Source: Fontimonas thermophila (GTDB lineage Bacteria; Pseudomonadota; Gammaproteobacteria; Nevskiales; Nevskiaceae). Taken from it: a stretch of DNA of 64,000 bases. Below, piece by piece: positions 1-9,728 of the stretch. Location of the stretch: positions 1-64,000 of the forward strand of contig NZ_FOOC01000004.1 in assembly GCF_900113085.1 (NCBI RefSeq), given 5' to 3'. Position 1 is the first letter of the stretch, and each line of letters begins with the position of its first letter. Both the position numbers and the translations under genes were made by a program. The notes beneath the pieces were generated by a model. That model was given only the letters and a program-made list of their open reading frames with translations. It was not told where the DNA came from and searched no databases.

Positions 1-6
1 GCGAAC

Positions 7-28
7 GCCCGCACAGGGATGTGCGGGC
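7..28. repeat. Inverted repeat, possible end of an upstream transcript
   Basis: An 8-bp perfect inverted repeat (GCCCGCAC and GTGCGGGC) is separated by a 6-base loop. No T-run follows, so it is not a classical intrinsic terminator. It may close a transcript that begins left of the window. Confidence 0.3.
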
Positions 29-77
29 AGGATCCCGGCGCCAGGGATGGCTCGGGTGGTAGCGGTTGTCGAGATAC

Positions 78-153
78 GCCCTTGTAGCTCAGTGGATAGA
101 GCATCCGCCTCCTAAGCGGAGGGTCGCAGGTTCGATTCCTGCCAAGGGCGCCA
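78..153 (+). tRNA. tRNA-Arg (anticodon CCU)
   Basis: The sequence folds as a complete cloverleaf. The acceptor arms GCCCTTG and CAAGGGC pair, the anticodon stem TCCGC/GCGGA encloses the loop CTCCTAA with anticodon CCT, and the T-arm carries GGTTCGATTCC. The 3' CCA is encoded at 151-153. It reads the rare arginine codon AGG. It stands alone, with the Ig-repeat lipoprotein gene following about 130 bases downstream. Confidence 0.96.
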
Positions 154-285
154 GCGCCAGTGGATAACTTCTCAATCCGCATTCACAAGCTGCCCGATTT
201 TCTTGTTTTCCGGGGCATTTCGGGTTTAGGATCGGTAGCGTCATTCATCGAGTGCCGCGGGGGCTGCGGCAGGTGACGGGGACTT

Positions 286-3200
286 ATTGTCAAGACGAAT
301 AACTGGGCTGTGGCTGTTGCGGCCTTGTTCGCATTGCTGCTAAGCGCTTGTGGGGGCGGTGCGACCTTGGGGAGCGGCCAGACCACTGGCGGTACGCTGG
401 GCGGGACTACGGGCGGCGGCACCACAGGCGGATCGACAGGCGGATCGACCGGTGGCCCACCCGCATTGGTCGAGTTGACGCCAGCACAGACTGCAATCTT
501 GGCCGACGGCAGTTCTACGGTGTTGTTGACGGCGACTTTGGTGGATGACCAGGGCAATCCGATTGCTGGTGAGCGGCTGGATTTCAGCGCGACGGCGGGG
601 ACGTTGCGCGACGTAGGCAACACGGCGAATGCGACGTTTGCGATGACTGACACGCAGGGCCGTGCGCGGTTGCGGTTGCGTTCGACGACGCTGGTGACGC
701 AGTCGACGGTGACGGTACGGCACGCGACGGGTCTGAGTGCGAACACCACGGTTCGGTTCACGTCTGGTCCGGTTGCCAATCTGGTGGATTTCGTTGTATC
801 GCCTGACGTTCTGGCGCCTGGCGGGGTGGCCAGTGTTGGATTGCGTGCGCTGGATGCCCAGGGCAATCCGGTGTCAGACGAGCTGATTCAGTTCGATGTG
901 CCGAGCAATGCCAGTGGCGGGCGGTTTGAGCACACGCTGGTAGCCACGGACGCGAACGGTTTTGCGCAGGTGCGCTACTTTGCTGGCGCGTCGCCGGGGA
1001 CGGACACCTTGCGTGCGCGAGCGGGCAGTGGCACGGGTACGCTGGTGGTGACGCGATCGGTGGCGATCAATGTCGGCGTGGCCCAGGTGGGTTCGCTGAC
1101 CCTGCAGACGGGGGCGTCGCGGATTGTGGCGGATGGGCTGTCAACGGTTGCGCTGCGTGCGACGGTGCGGGATCTCAACGGTAATCCGGTGGTGAATCAG
1201 GCGGTTGGGTTTACTGCGAGCGCGGGCACGTTGTCTGCGAGCTCGGCGACGACCAACGCGTCGGGCGTGGCGGAGGTGCGGTTGACCTCGAGCACGGTGG
1301 CGCAGTCGGTGGTGGTGCGCGCATTTACTGGCGGTTTTGAGCAGACGGCGGATCTGGAGTTTGCGGCGGGTACGCCATCGGCGCTGACGCTGGCGCTGGC
1401 GCCGTCGAGTATCACGCCGAACGGCAGCAGCACGGTACGTGCGACAGTGCAAGATGCCAATGGCAACCGGATATCTGGCGTGACGGTGCGGTTCAGCAAC
1501 GCGAACGCCACGCTGGGCGGTTTGTCGCAGCAGACGGCGCAGACCGATGGCGCGGGTGAGGCGAGCGTGGTGTATACGGCGCTTTCGCAGACGGGCACGG
1601 ACACGGTATCGGCGAGTCTGCCGCAGTTTGGTGCGGTATCTCCGGTGAGCGGTAACGTGGTGATCGATGCCAGTGCGGCGGTGATCACCGGTTTGACACT
1701 CAGCGCGGGCAGTGCGCAGGTTGCGCCGGGCGGTACGGTCGTGATTCGTGCGACGGTGACGACCAGCTCCGGGCAGATTGCGGGCAAAACGGTGGCGTTT
1801 TCGACATCGGCATTGGGTGCGAGCCTGAGCGCGTCCACGGCGACCACGAATGGCCGTGGTGAGGCGGAAGTAACGCTGACGGCGCCGACGGATCCTGGGG
1901 TGGTCACGGTTCGTGCTGCGATCGGTGGATTCAATGCGACCGTGGACGTGCAGGTGGGTGCGGGGGTTCCGTCGCTGCTGGATTTGTTTGTGGCCGATGC
2001 CCCGACGATGCCGTACAACACGGCGACGACGGTGCGTGCGACGGTACTCGACGCCAACCGCAATCCAGTACCTGGTGTGTTGGTGCTGTTTGATGTTCCG
2101 GTGAATGGATCGCGTGGCACCTTGGCGAGTGCGCAGGTGACGACGGACGCGAACGGACGTGCGACGACCTCGTACACGACTGGTCCTGCGACGGGCTCGG
2201 CAACGACGGACCGGCTGCAGGTGCGCGTGGCCAACACCAGTCTGGTGAGCAGTATCAATCTGAGCGTTGTGCCGCAGTTGGGCAGCCTGACCCTCTCCGC
2301 TGCACAACCCACACTGGTGGCCGACGGCAGCGCCCAGACCGTGGTGCGCGCCGTGGTGCGCGATACGAGCGGGGCACCAGTGCGCAATGCCGATGTGCGC
2401 TTGCGCTCGAGCGCCGGTACGCTGACGCCGAGCGCCGGAACGCCGGTGCCGACGAATGCGCAGGGCGAAGCCAGCTTCACCCTCACGGCGGGTAGTATCG
2501 CAGGCGAGGCGGTGCTCCAGGCTGACGTCACCGGGGGATTGTCGGCGACGACGGTGGTGCAGTTCGTTCCGGGGGCACCTGCGACACTCGACGTCCAGGC
2601 TTTGCCGGGTGTGGTGAATGTGGGGGGACAGGCCACTGTCCGGTCACGCCTGCGTGACGCCAACGGCAATCCCGTTCCTGGCGTGCAGGTGCAGTTCTTG
2701 CTGCCCAGCGCCAGCAGTTCGAGTCTCTCGCCGGCGGTTGTGGAAACCGATGCCAACGGTGAAGCTGCGGCGACGTATACGCACCGCGGTTCCGCGGGCA
2801 CGGAATCGATTACGGTGCGCAGCGCTAGTCTGTCGCAGAACGTTGCATTGACGGCGAATGCGCAGGCCCAGCGCGTTGCCAGTTTGATACTGGATCTGGG
2901 GAGCAGTTCGGTTCCGGCAGGCGGTGATGACGTTACCGTGCGCGCCACGGTCCTCGACACGGCGGGGGCGCCGGTCGCTGGCTTGACGGTCGGGTTCACG
3001 GCCACCCGCGGCACCTTGAGTGCGGCCAGCGCACTGACCGATTCTGACGGCGTCGCGGAGGTACGGCTGACGCCGCCGACCGACATCGGCTCCGTCACGC
3101 TCGCTGCCGTTGCATCAGGATTCAGAGCCGAGGCGACATTGTCCGTCGTACCCGGTCCTGCCGATGCGGCGCAGTCGATCATCGCAGCCGATCCGGCGGC

Positions 3201-4995
3201 GATTCTCGCGGATGGCAATTCCACGTCCCAGATCACTGTGGTTCTCAATGATGCCTTTGGCAACCCGTTGGCCGATGGAACGCCAGTGCAGTTGACCACG
3301 ACGCGTGGACAACTGCTGAACACCGTCTCCACGCTCGCCAGCGGACGTGCAACGTTCACGCTGCGCTCTACGCCTGGAACCGGTACGGCTACGGTGCGCG
3401 TGGTCGGTGTACCTGGGCTTTCCGTGCCGGTTGCATTCGAGTCGGCCAGCGCGGGCGATCCTGCCTCGATCCGGTTCTCGGTGGTGCAGACGCGCATCAG
3501 CGTCGCGGGTGTCGGGCAAACGGATCAGACGCAGATCACGGTCACGGTGCTCGATTCCTCCGGCAATCCGATCGACGAGTCGCGCTATGGCAATAGCGCG
3601 CTGAACAATCTGCGCGCGCAGTTAGTGAGCCGGCCCGATGGTGGCGAGTCGCTGACCGGCACGGATGCGAGCTCGACAGTCGTCAGCAATGACGCGAGCG
3701 GGATCGTCGATGTGCGCACCCGCAACGGCACGGCGATCCTGACCTTGCGCGCGGGGACGCTGCCTGGGGTCGTACAGGTTCGCTTCTCGGTGCTCGAATT
3801 CACCGGCACCGATTTCAATGTGCCGGCAGACGTCGCTGCGGTCGCCGCGCTGCCACAGGTATCGATCGCCGGAGGGCCACCACACACGATCAGCTTTACG
3901 CAGCCGATTACCGATGCGATCGAAGACCTGAACAACGGTAACTACCGGCTCAAGGGGAAGGTCGACGTGACCGACCGGTACGGCAACAGCGTGCCGGATG
4001 GCACGGTGGTCAACCTGTCACTGATCGATTCGGTGATCGTGCATGACATCACCGGCGCAACGACCGCGAATGGCTCTACGCTCGCCCGTTCTGGCAATAG
4101 TCTGATCCGCCGGCGCTGCACCAGTGAACCCACGCCTGGTGGCGAGGCCAGTGGCTGTGGTGCGCGAGGTGCGCTGACGGGGGCGAGCGATTTCACTTCG
4201 CCGATCACCCGCAATGATGTGCCGCGCTTCATCCAGGCCGGTGACATCGTGGCGATTCGCAATGCACAGTCGGCCGACAAGCGGCGCTTCGTCTCCAGTG
4301 TCGGCGGAGCCACCCAGTTGACCGTCCAGACTCCCTACCTGAACACGCTGAACAACGGCGAGTTCTGGGTGGGGGCCTCGGCCATGGGGGCGCAGATTGC
4401 GGGTCTCGCATCGAATGGGGATCTGACACCGGGAACCGGAGTGACCAAGGACGGCATTGCGGAATTCCGCGTGACCTATCCGGCCAACCCAAGGACCATC
4501 CTGAGCGGTTGCTATGGGTATCCCTATCCCGATCGTTCTTATGACGATCGTGATCGACGCGACAGTGTGCCGCAGTCACGCCAGGTCATCGTGGTCGCCA
4601 ATTCGGGACCGGTCGCCACGGGCATTAACGCCGGTGACTATTGCTTCAAGGCCATAGCCGGTAGCTCGCTGACCCCATTGCCGAGTGAGATCGCCCTTGG
4701 GCTGGGCGGCTCGGCTGTAGTAGGCCTGGAACTGAGGGATGGTGGCGATAGGATCCCGTTGCCGTACGTTGGGTTGAGCTGTTTTGTGTCGGCGTTGGGT
4801 GACGATGCCCTGGATCCCGGTACGTTCGGCGTGACGGTGGCCGTCAACACGAACTCGGACGGTTTCCAAGAAACGGACGTCGATGGGAGGGGATCGGTCA
4901 CGATCACCAGCAGCGGAACCGGTGCCAAAGGAACCGCGACCATCACCTGCCTGGGCGCAGATACCACTGCAACGATCACGGTGCAGGGTATCTGA
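286..4995 (+). CDS. Giant Ig-like (Big_1/invasin-type) repeat lipoprotein
   Basis: A surface-anchored protein of about 1,560-1,570 residues. The N-terminus is hydrophobic and ends in a lipobox (LLSAC), so export and lipidation are likely. A Gly/Thr/Ser linker follows, then about eleven Ig-like modules spaced about 100 residues apart. Each carries a D-x-x-GNP-V/I-type loop, followed by a VxF strand and an AGTL-like turn; the loops start near residues 82, 184, 289, 382, 486, 582, 684, 783, 882, 981 and 1081 counted from the GTG at 310. A diverged module (DRYGNSVPDGT) and a Cys-containing C-terminal region close the protein. This architecture is typical of adhesins or cell-surface stalks; the ligand is unknown. 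Start: GTG at 310 has no Shine-Dalgarno and gives a signal peptide without a basic residue. ATT at 286 lies 9 bases after AGGTGA and gives IVKTNNWAVAVAAL, a normal lipoprotein signal. I chose ATT, tentatively. Confidence 0.85.
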   Translation: MVKTNNWAVAVAALFALLLSACGGGATLGSGQTTGGTLGGTTGGGTTGGSTGGSTGGPPALVELTPAQTAILADGSSTVLLTATLVDDQGNPIAGERLDFSATAGTLRDVGNTANATFAMTDTQGRARLRLRSTTLVTQSTVTVRHATGLSANTTVRFTSGPVANLVDFVVSPDVLAPGGVASVGLRALDAQGNPVSDELIQFDVPSNASGGRFEHTLVATDANGFAQVRYFAGASPGTDTLRARAGSGTGTLVVTRSVAINVGVAQVGSLTLQTGASRIVADGLSTVALRATVRDLNGNPVVNQAVGFTASAGTLSASSATTNASGVAEVRLTSSTVAQSVVVRAFTGGFEQTADLEFAAGTPSALTLALAPSSITPNGSSTVRATVQDANGNRISGVTVRFSNANATLGGLSQQTAQTDGAGEASVVYTALSQTGTDTVSASLPQFGAVSPVSGNVVIDASAAVITGLTLSAGSAQVAPGGTVVIRATVTTSSGQIAGKTVAFSTSALGASLSASTATTNGRGEAEVTLTAPTDPGVVTVRAAIGGFNATVDVQVGAGVPSLLDLFVADAPTMPYNTATTVRATVLDANRNPVPGVLVLFDVPVNGSRGTLASAQVTTDANGRATTSYTTGPATGSATTDRLQVRVANTSLVSSINLSVVPQLGSLTLSAAQPTLVADGSAQTVVRAVVRDTSGAPVRNADVRLRSSAGTLTPSAGTPVPTNAQGEASFTLTAGSIAGEAVLQADVTGGLSATTVVQFVPGAPATLDVQALPGVVNVGGQATVRSRLRDANGNPVPGVQVQFLLPSASSSSLSPAVVETDANGEAAATYTHRGSAGTESITVRSASLSQNVALTANAQAQRVASLILDLGSSSVPAGGDDVTVRATVLDTAGAPVAGLTVGFTATRGTLSAASALTDSDGVAEVRLTPPTDIGSVTLAAVASGFRAEATLSVVPGPADAAQSIIAADPAAILADGNSTSQITVVLNDAFGNPLADGTPVQLTTTRGQLLNTVSTLASGRATFTLRSTPGTGTATVRVVGVPGLSVPVAFESASAGDPASIRFSVVQTRISVAGVGQTDQTQITVTVLDSSGNPIDESRYGNSALNNLRAQLVSRPDGGESLTGTDASSTVVSNDASGIVDVRTRNGTAILTLRAGTLPGVVQVRFSVLEFTGTDFNVPADVAAVAALPQVSIAGGPPHTISFTQPITDAIEDLNNGNYRLKGKVDVTDRYGNSVPDGTVVNLSLIDSVIVHDITGATTANGSTLARSGNSLIRRRCTSEPTPGGEASGCGARGALTGASDFTSPITRNDVPRFIQAGDIVAIRNAQSADKRRFVSSVGGATQLTVQTPYLNTLNNGEFWVGASAMGAQIAGLASNGDLTPGTGVTKDGIAEFRVTYPANPRTILSGCYGYPYPDRSYDDRDRRDSVPQSRQVIVVANSGPVATGINAGDYCFKAIAGSSLTPLPSEIALGLGGSAVVGLELRDGGDRIPLPYVGLSCFVSALGDDALDPGTFGVTVAVNTNSDGFQETDVDGRGSVTITSSGTGAKGTATITCLGADTTATITVQGI
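553..3570 (+). repeat. Tandem ~300-bp coding repeats (Ig-like modules)
   Basis: Within the lipoprotein gene the motif encoding GNP-V/I recurs at close to 300-base intervals (near 553, 857, 1174, 1453, 1765, 2053, 2359, 2656, 2953, 3250 and 3550). The copies are diverged in sequence but keep the same order of strands. The first seven modules use many GCG and ACG codons and look more alike than the last four. Confidence 0.8.
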
Positions 4996-5007
4996 CGGAC
5001 CTCGGTG

Positions 5008-5040
5008 CGGCCTGCCACGCCGTTCGTGCGCGGCAGGCCG
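5008..5040. terminator. Hairpin after the Ig-repeat lipoprotein gene
   Basis: A 9-bp perfect stem (CGGCCTGCC with GGCAGGCCG) lies 13 bases after the stop codon. There is no T-tract, so it may be a Rho-assisted terminator or only an mRNA-stabilising hairpin. Confidence 0.4.
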
Positions 5041-5138
5041 GCTGCGGGCCGCTTGGCCAACCGCTGTCCAGCCTCCGGGGGTGTGCGAGCGTGAAGCGGC
5101 CGAGCTATACGACCTCACCGTCGCGATGAGCCCCGGGA

Positions 5139-5492
5139 TCAGTTCTTGGGAATGGCCCAGCGATTGCCCACGATCTGTCCCACACCCAGCACCAGCGCGA
5201 TCAGCCCGACGCCGAAGCGCAGCTGCACTTTTTCCCGCTCCTTGCGGATCTCGGTTTCGACCTCGGCGCGGATGGTTTTGCGCAGTAGTTCGAGGCGTTC
5301 GGCGTCCGGTTGCAGATGCGGCCCGCGCCGTTGCAGGTCGAGTTGCAGGTTGAGTTCCACCGAGGCTTCGATGTCGGCTTCGCTGTATTCGGGCAGGGTG
5401 TACCACTCGACGCCGTAGTAGCCGACCAGGCCGAGGCCGACGGCGAGCAGCAGGGCGGGCAGCGAGGTGAGACGCGGGCGGTGGGGTTGCAT
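5139..5492 (-). CDS. Small two-pass membrane protein, function unknown
   Basis: A 117-residue protein counted from the Met of MQPHRPRL. An N-terminal hydrophobic segment (LPALLLAVGLGLVGYYG) is followed by a charged, probably helical region of about 60 residues rich in Glu, Arg and Leu. A second membrane segment follows (FGVGLIALVLGVGQIVGN), then a short polar tail ending AIPKN. Both ends would face the same side, with the charged helix between the two segments. A longer start seven codons upstream (MLPSPSA, 5513) is possible; neither has a clear ribosome-binding site. It is divergent from ald. I do not recognise the family. Confidence 0.65.
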   Translation of the reverse strand: MQPHRPRLTSLPALLLAVGLGLVGYYGVEWYTLPEYSEADIEASVELNLQLDLQRRGPHLQPDAERLELLRKTIRAEVETEIRKEREKVQLRFGVGLIALVLGVGQIVGNRWAIPKN

Positions 5493-5622
5493 GGCACTCG
5501 GTGACGGCAGCATGGCCCGCGATTCTACGGGACATGATCCGGTGCTGGGTGAATTCCAGCGCGCGGCAATGACCGCGGCAGTGGAATAATCCGCTGCCAG
5601 AGTCGTGCGAAGGAGGATGGCC

Positions 5623-6738
5623 ATGCGCATCGGCACACCCAAGGAGATCAAGGTTCACGAGTATCGCGTGGGGCTCACGCCGGCCGGAGTGCGCGAGCTG
5701 GTTGCGCATGGCCACGAGGTGCTGATCGAAACCGGAGCCGGCTTGGGGATTGGTCTCACCGATGCCGAATACGCTGCCGCCGGGGCGCGTATCGTGCCCG
5801 ATGCCGAGGAGGTGTTCGCCACGGCCGATATGATCGTCAAGGTCAAGGAGCCGCAGCCGGTGGAATGCCGGATGCTGCGCGAGGATCAGGTGTTGTTCAC
5901 TTATCTGCACCTGGCGCCGGATCCGGAGCAGGCGCGCGGCTTGATGGACGCGGGTTGCATCGCCATCGCCTATGAGACGGTCACCGATGGTCGTGGCGGT
6001 CTGCCGCTGTTGGCGCCGATGAGCGAGGTCGCCGGGCGGATGTCGATCCAGGCCGGGGCGCACGCGATGGAGAAGGCGGCCGGTGGCAATGGTGTTCTGC
6101 TCGGCGGGGTGCCGGGCGTACCGGCCGCAGAAGTGGTCATCATCGGCGGTGGCGTGGTGGGATACAACGCGGCGCGCATCGCGATCGGTATGGGTGCGCG
6201 GGTGACGATCCTCGATCGCTCGTTGCCGCGGCTGAACTGGCTGGACAGCGTCTTCGAGAACCGTGCGACGACGCTGTATTCGACCCGCGACGCCGTCGAG
6301 AGCGCGGTGATGAAGGCGGATCTGATCATCGGCGCCGTGCTCGTGCCTGGCGCAGCGGCGCCCAAGCTGGTGACACGCGAGATGCTCAAATCGATCCGCA
6401 ACGGTGTGGTGATGGTCGATGTGGCCATCGATCAGGGCGGATGCTTCGAAACCTCGCGTCCGACCACCCACCAGGATCCGACGTATGTCGTCGAGGGTGT
6501 CGTGCATTACTGTGTGGCCAACATGCCCGGCGGTGTGGCGCGGACGTCCACATTCGCGCTGACCAATGCCACGCTGCCGCACGTGATTGCACTCGCCGAC
6601 AAGGGCTGGCGTCAGGCGTTGATCGACGATCCGCATCTGCGCGACGGGCTCAACGTGCATCGCGGGCGCATCACGCACAGGGCGGTGGCCGAGGCGCTGG
6701 GGCAGCCCTACACGCCGGCGCTGGAGGCGCTCACCTAG
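5623..6738 (+). CDS. ald: Alanine dehydrogenase
   Basis: A 371-residue enzyme catalysing reversible NAD-dependent oxidative deamination of L-alanine to pyruvate and ammonia in the cytoplasm. The N-terminal [10 protein letters not shown] and EYRVGLTP are family hallmarks. Likely catalytic Lys and His lie in KVKEPQP (near residue 75) and TYLHLAPD (near 96). A Rossmann nucleotide-binding loop, [12 protein letters not shown], lies in the middle. Start: ATG at 5623 is preceded by AGGAGG at 5611-5616 with ideal spacing, whereas an upstream in-frame start at 5605 would put the Shine-Dalgarno inside the gene. It is convergent with nth, with 38 bases between the stop codons. Confidence 0.95.
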   Translation: MRIGTPKEIKVHEYRVGLTPAGVRELVAHGHEVLIETGAGLGIGLTDAEYAAAGARIVPDAEEVFATADMIVKVKEPQPVECRMLREDQVLFTYLHLAPDPEQARGLMDAGCIAIAYETVTDGRGGLPLLAPMSEVAGRMSIQAGAHAMEKAAGGNGVLLGGVPGVPAAEVVIIGGGVVGYNAARIAIGMGARVTILDRSLPRLNWLDSVFENRATTLYSTRDAVESAVMKADLIIGAVLVPGAAAPKLVTREMLKSIRNGVVMVDVAIDQGGCFETSRPTTHQDPTYVVEGVVHYCVANMPGGVARTSTFALTNATLPHVIALADKGWRQALIDDPHLRDGLNVHRGRITHRAVAEALGQPYTPALEALT

Positions 6739-6776
6739 CAGTGGTGCGGATCCGCTGAGCGCGCAACGTTCGCGTC

Positions 6777-7433
6777 TCACCGGGCGTGTGTTTTATCCGG
6801 ATCCAGCCGTTTGTGCGGGTATTCGCACAGATCGACGATCGGGCAGCGCATGCACGCCGGATTGCGCGCCTTGCATATGTAACGCCCGTGCAGGATCAGC
6901 CAGTGATGGGCGTCCTTGACGAATTCCTTCGGCGTCACTTTCAGCAAGCGCTCTTCGACCGCGCGTACGGTTTTGCCCGGCGCAAGACCGGTGCGGTTGG
7001 CGACGCGGAAGATGTGCGTGTCGACCGCGATCGTCGGTTCACCGAAGGCCGTGTTGAGCACGACATTGGCGGTCTTGCGGCCGACACCGGGTAGCGCTTC
7101 CAGGGCTTCACGCGCGCGTGGCACCTCGCCGCCGTGGCGCTCGATCAAGGCCTGGCACAGTCCAATGATGTGCCGGGCCTTGGTTGGGTACAGGCCGATG
7201 GTTTTGATGTATTCGCGCAGTCCGGCTTCGCCGAGGGCAAGGATCGCCTGCGGTGTGTTGGCGACCGGAAAGAGTCTGGCGGTGGCTTTGTTGACGCCGA
7301 CGTCGGTGGCCTGAGCCGACAGCACGACGGCGACGAGCAGCTCAAATGGCGTCGAGTAGCGTAGTTCCGTCGTCGGCTTGGGGTTGGCCTGGCGCAGCCG
7401 CGCATACAGCTCGGCGCGCTGGCGCGCGTTCAT
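6777..7433 (-). CDS. nth: Endonuclease III (DNA glycosylase/AP lyase)
   Basis: A 218-residue base-excision repair enzyme that removes oxidised pyrimidines and cleaves the abasic site. It has the helix-hairpin-helix [12 protein letters not shown] containing the catalytic Lys, the catalytic Asp in [11 protein letters not shown], and a C-terminal 4Fe-4S cluster with C-X6-C-X2-C-X5-C spacing ([17 protein letters not shown]). Length and motifs match the family. The ATG overlaps the rsxE stop in an ATGA, so it is the last gene of the rsx operon, an order conserved in many gammaproteobacteria. Confidence 0.96.
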   Translation of the reverse strand: MNARQRAELYARLRQANPKPTTELRYSTPFELLVAVVLSAQATDVGVNKATARLFPVANTPQAILALGEAGLREYIKTIGLYPTKARHIIGLCQALIERHGGEVPRAREALEALPGVGRKTANVVLNTAFGEPTIAVDTHIFRVANRTGLAPGKTVRAVEERLLKVTPKEFVKDAHHWLILHGRYICKARNPACMRCPIVDLCEYPHKRLDPDKTHAR

Positions 7434-8125
7434 CGCGCCGGGGCGGCGGCCGCAGTGGCGGCCGTCGCCGGACGCGCCGAGTAGCGCGCATCGATCCAGT
7501 TCTTGCCCGCGATGAGCAGGCCCAGACCGATGAATGCCCCCGGCGGCAGCGCCGCAAGCAGCAGACCCTGATACGCCGGGATCAGCGTCAGATGCATGCC
7601 CTTGAAGCGCTCGCCGAGCAGCAGGTGCAGGCCGTCGCCCAGCGTGCCCTGTGCGAGCAGTTCGCGCAGACCGCCGAGCAGCACCAGCGCGAGGGTAAAG
7701 CCCAGGCCCATCATCAGTCCGTCGAAGGCCGCGCGCGGGACGCTGTTCTTCGAGGCATAAGCCTCGGCACGGCCGATGATGATGCAGTTGGTCGTGATGA
7801 TCGGCAGAAAAATGCCGAGGATCATGTAAAGCGCGTTGAAATAGGCATTCATCAGAAGTTCGACGACGGTCACCAGCGAGGCGATCACGATCACGTAAAC
7901 CGGGATGCGGATCTCCGCCGTCACGACCGGGCGGATCAGCGCGACGAGGGTATTCGACATCGTCAGCACCAGCAGTGTGGCCAGACCCAGCGCGAGGCCA
8001 TTGACCAGGGTGTTGCTGGTGGCCAGCAGCGGGCAGAGTCCGAGTAGCTGGACGAGACCAGGGTTGTGGGTCCAGATCCCGTCGCGGGCGATTTTGGCGT
8101 AGGGGTGGATGGCGTTCCTGTTCAT
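7430..8125 (-). CDS. rsxE: Electron transport complex subunit RsxE (RnfE)
   Basis: A 231-residue polytopic inner-membrane subunit of the Rsx/Rnf complex, related to NqrD. It shows [17 protein letters not shown] near the N-terminus and [18 protein letters not shown] in a later membrane segment, both family signatures, plus about six hydrophobic stretches. In enterobacteria this complex keeps SoxR reduced; in other bacteria it couples ferredoxin and NAD to ion transport. The start overlaps the rsxG stop and its own stop overlaps nth, both as ATGA, indicating translational coupling. The Ala-rich C-terminal tail ([12 protein letters not shown]) is not conserved. Confidence 0.95.
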   Translation of the reverse strand: MNRNAIHPYAKIARDGIWTHNPGLVQLLGLCPLLATSNTLVNGLALGLATLLVLTMSNTLVALIRPVVTAEIRIPVYVIVIASLVTVVELLMNAYFNALYMILGIFLPIITTNCIIIGRAEAYASKNSVPRAAFDGLMMGLGFTLALVLLGGLRELLAQGTLGDGLHLLLGERFKGMHLTLIPAYQGLLLAALPPGAFIGLGLLIAGKNWIDARYSARPATAATAAAAPAR

Positions 8126-8751
8126 GGCATCGCGTCTGCCGTGGCGAAGATGTCTGCACGGTGGTGCTCGAAATATTCCAGCGCCTGCCGCACCGCCTTG
8201 ATCACGGCACGGGGTGTGATCGTAGCGCCGGTGAACTGGTCGAAAACGCCGCCGTCCTTGCGCACGGCCCATCGCGGCGGCGGAGGGTCGGTGAGCGAGC
8301 GGCCCGTGAACGCGCGGATCCAGTCGCTGCGGTCGATCTCGATTTTATCGCCGAGGCCGGGGGTTTCCTGGTGCGCAGTGACGCGCACGCCGGTGAGTCG
8401 GCCGTCCGCACCGATGCCGACGAGCAGCTCGATGGGGCCGCCGTAGCCATCCGGGGCCGTCACGGTGAGCACGGCGGCAACCGGTGTGCCGCCCCGGCGC
8501 GCGCGGTAGATCGTGACCGGCGCATCGGCGCGCAGCTCGGCGATCGGCCGCCGGATGATGTCGCTGGCGACGTCGTTGTCATAGGCCCCGGCTGGGAGTA
8601 CCGCCTCTAGCTGACGGAGCAGACGCTGCTGTTCCGCAGCACGGATGCGGTCCGCGGTCAGCGCGTAGGTGGAAGCCAGCAGCGTCGCGGCGATGGCCGC
8701 GAACGCAGCCAGCACCAGGCCCGATCGGGTCATCTGCGTCAGCGTGCTCAT
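8122..8751 (-). CDS. rsxG: Electron transport complex subunit RsxG (RnfG)
   Basis: A 209-residue membrane-anchored flavoprotein. One N-terminal transmembrane helix ([18 protein letters not shown]) is followed by a periplasmic FMN-binding domain. FMN is expected to be bound covalently as a phosphoester to the Thr of [35 protein letters not shown] is the characteristic region preceding it. It transfers electrons within the Rsx complex. The start overlaps the rsxD stop by 4 bases. Confidence 0.95.
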   Translation of the reverse strand: MSTLTQMTRSGLVLAAFAAIAATLLASTYALTADRIRAAEQQRLLRQLEAVLPAGAYDNDVASDIIRRPIAELRADAPVTIYRARRGGTPVAAVLTVTAPDGYGGPIELLVGIGADGRLTGVRVTAHQETPGLGDKIEIDRSDWIRAFTGRSLTDPPPPRWAVRKDGGVFDQFTGATITPRAVIKAVRQALEYFEHHRADIFATADAMP

Positions 8752-9728
8752 GGCTCGCTGCGGTTGCTGCGGTGACCGTAGACGCGCGGCGGCGTGTAAC
8801 GGTCGATCATCGGTGCGCACAGGTTGAGCAGCAAGACGGCGAAGGCGACGCCGTCCGGATAACCGCCCCAGGTGCGGATCACATAGACGAGGATGCCGAT
8901 CGCACAGCCGTAGATCAGCCGGCCGCGCGGGGTCGTCGCTGCAGAAACCGGATCGGTGGCGATGAAGAAGGCGCCGAGCATCGTCGCCCCGGCAAAGCAG
9001 TGGAACAGAGGGGACGCATAACGATCGGGATCGGTGGCCCACAATGGCAGGGCGATCGAGCTCAGCCCGGCGAGCATGCCGACCGGAATCTGCCAGCGGA
9101 TCGTGCCGCGCCAGAGCAGATACAGTCCGCCGCCGAGCCAGGCGAGCGCAATCCACTCCCAGCCGTGGCCGGCAATCAGACCGATGGGTGCATCGTCGCG
9201 GATCTCGGACAGGGTGCGCGCCAGTCCGAGCTGGGTGCGCACGTGGTCGAGCGCCGTGGCACCGCTGAGCGCATCCGGCGCCGGCGCCCACAGCGGCTGC
9301 AGCACCGGCCAGGTGGTCATCTGCACCGGGAACGAGATCAGCAGCACGACATAGCCCACCATCGCCGGATTGAACGGGTTGTACCCGAGGCCGCCATAGA
9401 CATGCTTGCCGAGCAGAATCGCGAACAGACTGCCGACCACGGCGATCCATGCAGGTGCGATCGGTGGCAGGCTCAGGGCCAGCAGCACCCCGGTGACGAT
9501 CGCGCTGCCATCGAGCAGGAAAGGCTTGAGCGGTTTGCGGCGCAGATGCAAGGCCAGCGCCTCGGCGAGCATGCAGGTCAGCACCGCGAGCAGGATGTTG
9601 CGCAGCACGCCCCAGCCGAACAGCGCCGTGTACAGCAGCACGCCGGGGGTCAGTGCGATCAGCACCTCGCGCATCACCGCGCCGAAGCTCGTGGTCACGG
9701 GCAGAAACGGTGGACTCTCGTGTTTCAT
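8748..9728 (-). CDS. rsxD: Electron transport complex subunit RsxD (RnfD)
   Basis: A 326-residue polytopic subunit related to NqrB. The flavinylation motif LSGATALDHVRTQ marks the covalently FMN-bound Thr. LGGLGYNPFNPAMVGYV-type residues (here YGGLGYNPFNPAMVGYV) and FFIATDPVSAATTPRGR are signatures of the family. Several membrane helices are evident. It sits in the core of the operon, with 4-base stop/start overlaps on both sides. Confidence 0.95.
   Translation of the reverse strand: MKHESPPFLPVTTSFGAVMREVLIALTPGVLLYTALFGWGVLRNILLAVLTCMLAEALALHLRRKPLKPFLLDGSAIVTGVLLALSLPPIAPAWIAVVGSLFAILLGKHVYGGLGYNPFNPAMVGYVVLLISFPVQMTTWPVLQPLWAPAPDALSGATALDHVRTQLGLARTLSEIRDDAPIGLIAGHGWEWIALAWLGGGLYLLWRGTIRWQIPVGMLAGLSSIALPLWATDPDRYASPLFHCFAGATMLGAFFIATDPVSAATTPRGRLIYGCAIGILVYVIRTWGGYPDGVAFAVLLLNLCAPMIDRYTPPRVYGHRSNRSEP

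Noticed and set aside
1-310. Mobile island at the tRNA-Arg gene
   Set aside because: There is no integrase, no repeat of the tRNA 3' end elsewhere in the window that I could see, and the following genes look chromosomal.
1197-3497. 766-codon minus-strand open frame opposite the Ig-repeat gene
   Set aside because: It mirrors the repeat of the sense gene and has no signal or domain of its own.
4576-6780. Long minus-strand open frame of 734 codons opposite ald
   Set aside because: It is antisense to the confidently assigned ald and to the small membrane protein region; its residues are Arg/His-rich with no domain motifs, typical of a GC-rich shadow frame.
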